In this document: piece by piece, positions 58,501 through 64,000 of the stretch
How the letters are laid out: each line of letters begins with the position of its first letter
Numbering within the stretch: the first letter of the stretch is position 1
Assembly (NCBI GenBank): GCA_905147135.1
Contig: LR990044.1
Span: 13,210,122 to 13,274,121 of the forward strand
Reading direction: 5' to 3'
Source: Blastobasis lacticolella
Lineage: Eukaryota; Arthropoda; Insecta; Lepidoptera; Blastobasidae
DNA length: 64,000 nucleotides
Program-made: the position numbers and the translations under genes
The notes under the pieces: model-generated
Databases searched by the model: none
The model's input: only the letters and a program-made list of their open reading frames with translations
What the model was told of the DNA's origin: nothing

Positions 58501-61500
58501 GGAGCTGGGGGAGCTGTTATATGGATGGATAACTATTTGTCGAACGTGTATCCATTGGTAAAACAGTTAAGGTTTAACATTCAAACTGCGCATTTGTATT
58601 ACATGTATTTTTTCTTGTCATTTGAGCTTCGGTGCAATATTTTATAATGCTTAAACATTTACTTTGAAAGCCTTAACCCTTTACCTTTTTTAAATGTTCT
58701 AAGATGCCAAATCTCAACCTCCAGTTAAACCGAATAACCTTTGTTTTTTCTGTAGCTAATATCGAATCTCCCATTTAAAACAGGGAGACATTAACTGTTA
58801 TCGCTTCCTCTAACAGGGGCGACGTCGAATCGGAAACCTCTAGTACATTGGTGGGCGAACCGCCGCTCGTGGAAGACGACGATCCAGAAGGAAAAGACAA
58901 AAAGAGAATCAAGACACGGTATGTAAGACATAGAGACGATGCTTTGTGGAAGCCAGCAAGTGACAATTTCTGAATGGCCGATTGTCGACTTATTTTTATT
59001 ATACGTAGCTGCGAAACTTTCCTCAAATCTTTATTTGAAAGTAATTAGTAAAAAAATTGTGGTAATTTGCTCTCTATTCGTTACGATCTGGTTAGGGGCT
59101 TGGAATCAACTCTGTTACCCTATTTTCTACCTGCCTTAATTTAATATTTTGCTCTCAATTTTTATGTTAATACAGAGCAGACTGAGTTTCTCATCTTTTC
59201 GTCTAGTCTTTTGGCTGTAGGTGTAGAAAAAAGCAGTCCCTACCAATGTAATTAATTTTTTACCCTTCCTTTCGGTACCAGGATAACAGAGGCGGCGACG
59301 GGTATAATGGGCGCGATGTCCTCCCGGCTGGCTTACATCACCGGCTCCAATAACATCACTAGGCCCACACAGGAAGAGTGAGTACCCACTGTATATTTTG
59401 TTCAGCAAATAACATCTTTGTGTATTGAGCGATGATCTTCCATCTACATTAATAGTTCCTAGGGATTTGTGGCTCTAGACTCGTGTCTAAAAAGTAAGCC
59501 GACTTTTGAAATTATGATATTGGATTGGGAAGTATGCAACATGATTTTTAATAATGAAGACGTCCATCTTTTACCTACTATCTTGTTGTATAAGATGGAC
59601 TTCTTCATTATTCAAAATCAGGTTACTTACTTGTCGATCTCTTCTTTTTTTTTAAAGCCGTTGTTGTCCCTCTGCAGGGCAAAGGCCTCTCCCATTTTTC
59701 CTCTTAGACCTATTTGTTGATTTCAAACAATCAAGACAGAATGTACCATTATCACATGGACCCCTGCCAAACTCACCTGATCCTAGTCATTAGCTGACAG
59801 ACGAGCGAATCAGCTTTTCGCTTAAGGATTGTGCGAGTCAGTGGTAGCCACCGCGCTACACTACAATATAAGAATGAAAAGAAAAAGCGGGAATGAATTC
59901 CAGAGACATACCGTTGCCGTATGTTGCTGAAAACCGGACACAGTGATTGAGGAAGAGTAACATAGGGAAACCTGTGCAGGAGGATTTTTATTTAACTGAG
60001 GGTTTAGTACAACGTAACTTGTCTTGGTCTTGTCTTGGTACCTTGACACCCTCGTAAGTAAAGCCAATACTATAACAATAATTAACTTCTTGAGCTAATT
60101 CCTACCTCACCAACTCTATATAATGCCCTGCAGCCGTACCACCGATCTCCGATGGTACACCGCCATCTTGATGCAATGAGTAAGAATCAATCGTAGCAAG
60201 CTAGAGCCAGAGCTGCCTTGCTGCGATTGGTTTAAACTCAATTGCATCAAAATGGCTTCCCGACAAATGAGAAGCAAAAGCAATATTTGGATGATGACGA
60301 TGATTTCTTTACTAGTCAATAATCTATTGAGAGTGGTGTTCCTCGTGAAGGGAACATTTGTTCCTAGTTCTCCGTTTATTTATTTATTGTACACACAATA
60401 CTAATTTTTCTCTACAACTGTTCATGGTTCATGGTTTGGGAGAAATTGAAACGGTAAATAGACAAGAGATAAACCTAACATGCCTAATGCAGACAGCTGT
60501 TAGCGACATTTAGCATTACCAGTAAAATATCGTATTTTATTTTACAGCAGTACAGGTAATATTTCTAGTAATTACTTAGATTAGCTTTTACTGAAAAGTC
60601 ATTTTAATAACGATGCTTCTTTTCATAACCAATAACTAGGAAGGCATTAGAAAATGTAGTGCCTAGTATTACATAATAATATGCCAATATAGGCCTAGAA
60701 CAAATTATAGGTTCTCATAAAAAGCAGCTGTGTTGAATGAAATCAAGTTAGTGCTATCACATGTTCATACATTTACATACAACCTGATATTTTGCTGTAA
60801 ATGGATCTAATCAATAGTTTGCTTGCTTTTGTTTACATTTTTATTTTACGTATAAATATTAACTGACTGGCTTACACAGTAAGCGCTATTGCTGGTTGCC
60901 AATATAATAAAATAAAGTATTTGTTACTAACACACCTTAACCAGGAAATGAAGGACTTTGTGAAACTGGGGGCCATAGAAATGTTTGGCGTCTTCATTTC
61001 TTACAGTATCAAATTTACTTGTCTTCACAGTGGTTACTTTTGGAATACGCGTAAATGTTTAATATCTTTATTCCTTAGATCAACTGGATCAAATTCAAGT
61101 GTGTAGCAAATGGTCGCTTTTGGAAAAAGCGTTAGTTTTTCATTTAGATATTAATAAAACGGCATTATAATAATTTTTGTTCTCGTTTCGTTCCGATATA
61201 TCCTCGCGAAGCTCAACATTCTACAGACGCCTTCAGAATAGATGTCGAATGACACCCTTAGTTGTCCGTCCAAAAAATCTGTGGAGTTACTAATTTTGTC
61301 ATTCTTTTGAACATAACTTCAAACGTAGAATTCAGATTAGTACAATTACGCTTACGGGACGGACGGAATTTCGCGTCCAGTTGCGCATTTAATCAAAATT
61401 AAAATAAACCAGTTACACACAAACACGAAAACATGTCCAAGCTAATTTGGCTGTAGGTCCATTAGTCCTTTTTTTTTTTGATACAGTGGACTTTTATAAA

Positions 61501-63938
61501 GTTTTTTTTCTATATAGTAGATTGATAAAGTCCGAGTAAAATAACTACTCGCGGCTAATAGTTTAACTAAATTCGACAGATAGCTAACAATAACATTCAT
61601 TCCGTGCGCGCTGGCCGGTTTATTTACGCCACCCCCTACCTGGGTGAACTCGTTACACAATCCCTCTGTTTTTCACGTAGTTTTCAGACGGAGATTATTT
61701 CATCCTTTTTCAATAAAAAACAACTCCCATACCCCAGCGCCCTCTAGCCACAACCACAAGCAGCCTACTGACAATCCACTCCCTTCCAGCATGGCGGTGC
61801 GCACGAACCTAGACGCGCTGATAGCCCGCAGTCCGTCGGACGAGTTCATATTCTCAGTGCCACGCGACCCGCTGCTCTCGCCGTACTGGGCGGAGGATGG
61901 ACTGCTGTGCAAGTTCCCGCCAGTCAGGATACTGGTACTGTATGACGGGATTATCACAACCTTGGTGTGACGATTTACGTGTGCGACAGGATATTTTGAA
62001 CTGTTTTATGCCGCCACGGCACTCAATGTCAGAGGTCAAGGGGGTTACTTTGCTAAATCGCGGGGTTCCCGAATCGATTGACTTACTCACATTTTTACCT
62101 TTATGACTTATTAACCAAATCCTTCATACATAATGGTTTTGACATGGCAATCTCGTGATCGAAACTTTACGGTGACAATTGACTCGCCTTGCTTGAGAAG
62201 AGCGTTCGGAATCAATTCGGGAAAACGGCGGAAATAAGAAAATAAGCCCCCAGGTCCGAGATGTACTCGAAAGAGTACCACATTGCACTTTTTGACTGGT
62301 TAAAATAAACTCAAGTCAGATGTGGGGCCTGTTCGATCAGTAACAGCATTTTTACAAATGTCAATGAATATTGGGCTACATGGGCCAGTTTGCCTTCTTA
62401 GAGCGTCGTCTCTGTTACACACGTACGAGTTGATATGAAGCCAAATTATGCACTATTACCGCCTTGTACTATCTATATGTAGATAGATAGCCTCTGTTCT
62501 CTATTAGACTAGGATAGAAATTCAAAATGAGTGGCAAAATATGTAATAAATTGCCAAGAAATATTTTCCGGATAGCTAGATCCAAAAATCGCAATTAGCA
62601 CAAATAGATTTCTGGCACAAGTTTTTTTTTGGCGGCCATCTTGGATTCCGGGCACAAAATAGTTGTTTCAAAGTAAACTTGCGTTCTTCTCTATACACAT
62701 ATTATTATATAAACGGGACTAACAACAAATTAGTTGACCCTCGACTTTATGACAATCCATGTGACAATATGGAGTAAGGGGTCAGCTAATTTTATATGAC
62801 TAAAGACTAAAGTTGTATGACTGTACCTTTGCGATTTGTTTTCCCGACGTTTCGATAGGGTTACACCCACCTTCCGTGACCACGGGTACGTCTTCTCATG
62901 ACCACGGTAGGTGTAATCCTACCAAAATAAGGGAAACAAATTGAAAAGTTTCGCCGCGTGTGAGTCCCGTTTAATATAATAATAAATTATTAAATTTGTC
63001 AAGTGATAATGGCAATTTTTGGATTTTCAAAAAGTGTTCTAAGCAACTTGTCAGAAGTTTTGCCTCTTACAGTGAAAAAAATATATTTAATTGTGTACCC
63101 GTCTCTACCCAGACGGTGCACCTAGACCCATGTCTTGACGACTGCGTGATGTTCGCCAAGAAGCTGAAGAGGCTCGGGAACGTCGTCGGCATCGACGTGC
63201 TGGAGGGACTGCCGCACGGGTTCCTCAACTTCTCACTGGTGAGTGCGTTGGCGATGACACTTACACTATTCCTGATTCCAATGGGAATATGGCTGGATTA
63301 ATTATTTTTGTTTGTATTAAATAATTACTGGTAAATAAATAATGGATAGATAGATAGAATGCAGTGGGACAGAAGTGGCTATAATAAATAAATAATTACT
63401 AAAATCACGTCAATGACCACATCACGTAAATGATGAATGGATGCGGATACAGCAAATGGTTCGCAAAGTTTATCGAAAAATTTGGTTATAGATCTGTCCT
63501 ACAATTTCGCAGTAAAGAAGCAGCGAAATGGAGTCTTCTCATCTCAGTCATAATCTTATTTGTATCTTAGTTGTAAAAATGTTGACCTAAATAACTAAAA
63601 CGTTGTATGTAGAAATCTATAGGTATACATTTTAAGGGTATTATCCGGGTTTCCTACCGCGTAATTTTGTTGGCGATAATACCCTTAAAATGTGTGATAA
63701 TAACTGCGATTGTTTAAAACATTGCTATCTATAGGTATGTTTGAGATGTCAGTTTCTGCTTGCATCATTGAACAACTGGATTTTAGTTTTATTTTATAAC
63801 CGGATCGTTGTCATTGTATTGGTTTGTCTGTAGATGGCGAAGGAAGCAAACGAAGGCTCCAAGCTGTGCGTGGAGCGGATCAAACAGCTGCTCGACCTCG
63901 ACAACAGTACTCCAACCAACGAAGACAATCATTTATGA
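46561..63938 (+). CDS. Hsl: hormone-sensitive lipase, complete, 15 exons
   Basis: Cytosolic/lipid-droplet lipase hydrolysing di- and triacylglycerols and sterol esters during fat mobilisation. Exons: 46561-46848, 48478-48635, 49476-49662, 50553-50766, 51601-51791, 52385-52631, 53167-53376, 54316-54444, 56305-56460, 57727-57880, 58817-58918, 59282-59377, 61790-61934, 63113-63238, 63834-63938. Every junction is GT-AG and in phase; CDS 2508 nt, 835 aa. Residues 1-346 are the HSL-specific N-terminal domain ([16 protein letters not shown]). The alpha/beta-hydrolase part has the oxyanion HGGG (364-367), GDSAG with nucleophile Ser438, Asp764 in LDPCLDD and His794 in LPHGF. Between Ser and Asp lies a long Ser/Gly/acidic regulatory insert (about 510-745) with RRRSS at 573-577. 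Introns are loaded with SINEs and fold-backs. The 3' UTR runs off the window. Confidence 0.95.
49070..49290 (+). repeat. 'GGCGACTTCGTTCG' interspersed repeat in lipase intron 2
   Basis: Head ACTAGTGGACCCGGGGCGAC followed by TTCGTTCGTG; related to 14905 and 28850. Confidence 0.5.
51283..51404. mobile_element. fold-back MITE in lipase intron 4
   Basis: GCGCTACTGAGGCG...GGTCTGCTGTCAAAATA at left mirrors TATTTTGACAGCAGACC...CGCCTCAGTAGCGC at right, with a ~50-bp centre. A diverged half copy (TATTTTGACAGCAG, CCAGTAGCGCC) lies at about 51970-52005. Confidence 0.7.
52903..53001. repeat. fold-back repeat in lipase intron 6
   Basis: 29-bp arms (52903-52931 and 52973-53001) with three mismatches around TTTCGACGCAGTT and CATGCG. 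Confidence 0.7.
53461..53537 (+). repeat. two-copy direct repeat in lipase intron 7
   Basis: ATTGGCGTTACGCGAGCGCA at 53461 recurs at 53507 with one change, period 46 bp. The surrounding 300 bp is unusually CG-rich for an intron here. Confidence 0.65.
53990..54258 (+). repeat. SINE family 2 (3' part) joined to a LINE tail
   Basis: CCGATGCTCTTACGTTGAGG and CATGATCCAATCTGGTCAGG mark the SINE. From about 54190 the text changes to GGGACATTAACGCTAAGATG, a LINE end. Confidence 0.6.
54779..55100 (+). repeat. SINE family 1 with a 52-bp LINE-tail insertion
   Basis: A and B boxes (GGTTCAATTCC) are present and the tail ends in ATTT repeats. Bases 54930-54981 are a foreign LINE 3' terminus (ACCTGTGGGACACAGGCGTG) flanked by an exact 16-bp duplication, GTATGTATTTAAAAGT (54914-54929, 54982-54997). 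Confidence 0.85.
56180..56280 (+). repeat. LINE 3' tail in lipase intron 8
   Basis: TTAAGCTCGCCTTTGTACAT, then TGTCCAATAAATAATAAATA. It ends 25 bp before lipase exon 9. Confidence 0.5.
56618..56740 (-). repeat. LINE 3' end with a pentanucleotide (TTTGA)n tail
   Basis: Plus-strand (TCAAA)n at about 56618-56645, then TTTCTTTATTGATTAGGACA, that is a reverse-oriented 3' end with a polyadenylation-like core. Confidence 0.5.
57490..57700 (+). repeat. SINE family 1 next to lipase exon 10
   Basis: B box GGATTCGATTCC, GGGTCTGGGTGTAG, and AAGCTTTGCTTACCTTGGGG. The head is slightly truncated. It ends about 25 bp before the exon 10 acceptor (57726). Confidence 0.75.
59650..59850 (+). repeat. interspersed repeat in lipase intron 12
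   Basis: Begins TTTAAAGCCGTTGTTGTCCC, CTCTGCAGGGCAAAGGCCTC, ending CCACCGCGCTACACTACA, in the style of a reversed lepidopteran LINE 3' end. No second copy was found in the window. Confidence 0.4.
60162..60255. repeat. 94-bp near-perfect fold-back in lipase intron 12
   Basis: The arms GCCATCTTGATGCAATGAGT... and ...ACTCAATTGCATCAAAATGGC pair along almost the whole length (also CAATCGTAGCAAG with CTTGCTGCGATTG), leaving a tiny loop. Confidence 0.75.
62838..62945. repeat. fold-back repeat in lipase intron 13
   Basis: TTGTTTTCCCGACGTTTCGA with GGTTACACCCACC at left, mirrored by GGTAGGTGTAATCC and GGGAAACAAATTG at right. Confidence 0.6.
63627..63726. mobile_element. 100-bp hairpin element, copy 2 (unclassified)
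   Basis: In the last lipase intron, flanked by an exact 12-bp duplication ATCTATAGGTAT (63615-63626, 63727-63738). An 18-bp perfect stem pairs 63628-63645 with 63675-63692. The loop GTTTCCTACCGCGTA and the 3' segment ATAATAACTGCGAT are conserved with copy 1 (36371-36480). Confidence 0.75.
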
Positions 63939-64000
63939 ATGTGCGGCTTCTGCTGCCAATATTAGTCAATACTAGTACGCTATCAATGTAAAATGTGAAA

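Overview
The window looks like a lepidopteran (moth or butterfly) nuclear chromosome. It is AT-rich and carries intron-containing animal genes with GT-AG introns. It is dense in repeats whose anatomy is familiar from Lepidoptera: tRNA-derived SINEs, TA-flanked MITEs, CR1/Jockey-like LINEs with an (ATTTC)n tail, LINE tails ending in runs of TGATGATG, and a DIRS retrotransposon. There is no rRNA, CRISPR array or prokaryotic operon. The species cannot be named from the sequence.

Layout. 1-3227: repeat-rich intergenic DNA, with a SINE split by a MITE and perhaps the last codons of an upstream gene. 3228-17455: a DIRS-type tyrosine-recombinase retrotransposon. Its recombinase gene was hit by a near-complete CR1/Jockey-like LINE (LINE-A, 7067-15913), and LINE-A's ORF2 was hit by a 5'-truncated LINE in reverse orientation (LINE-B, 9693-12452). 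Both insertions have short target-site duplications, and reading frames run on across both once the inserts are subtracted. 17456-22170: repeats, then a + strand very-long-chain fatty-acid elongase with four exons found (19624-22170, N-terminal exon not located). 23378-26735: a complete five-exon acyl-CoA desaturase on the - strand (335 aa), tail-to-tail with the elongase. 26736-44073: about 17 kb with no recognisable gene, only repeat remnants, SINEs, MITEs and small fold-back elements. 44074-45961: a complete five-exon WRAP53/TCAB1 homologue on the - strand (467 aa). 45962-46560: a 599-bp head-to-head spacer with a TATA box. 46561-63938: a complete 15-exon hormone-sensitive lipase gene on the + strand (835 aa). 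The window ends 62 bp past its stop.

Function. Three host genes act in lipid metabolism: the elongase lengthens acyl-CoA chains, the desaturase inserts double bases into acyl-CoA as double bonds, and hormone-sensitive lipase hydrolyses stored acylglycerols. WRAP53 belongs to Cajal-body and telomerase RNA biology and is probably linked to the lipase only through a shared divergent promoter. The exon models rest on splice sites and phase: summed CDS lengths are exact multiples of three for the desaturase (1008), WRAP53 (1404) and lipase (2508).

Most notable: the three-layer nested retroelement; the intact DIRS end architecture, including an internal copy of the circle junction; and two copies of a 100-110 bp hairpin element with exact 10 and 12 bp flanking duplications and three compensatory stem changes, which I cannot assign to a known class.
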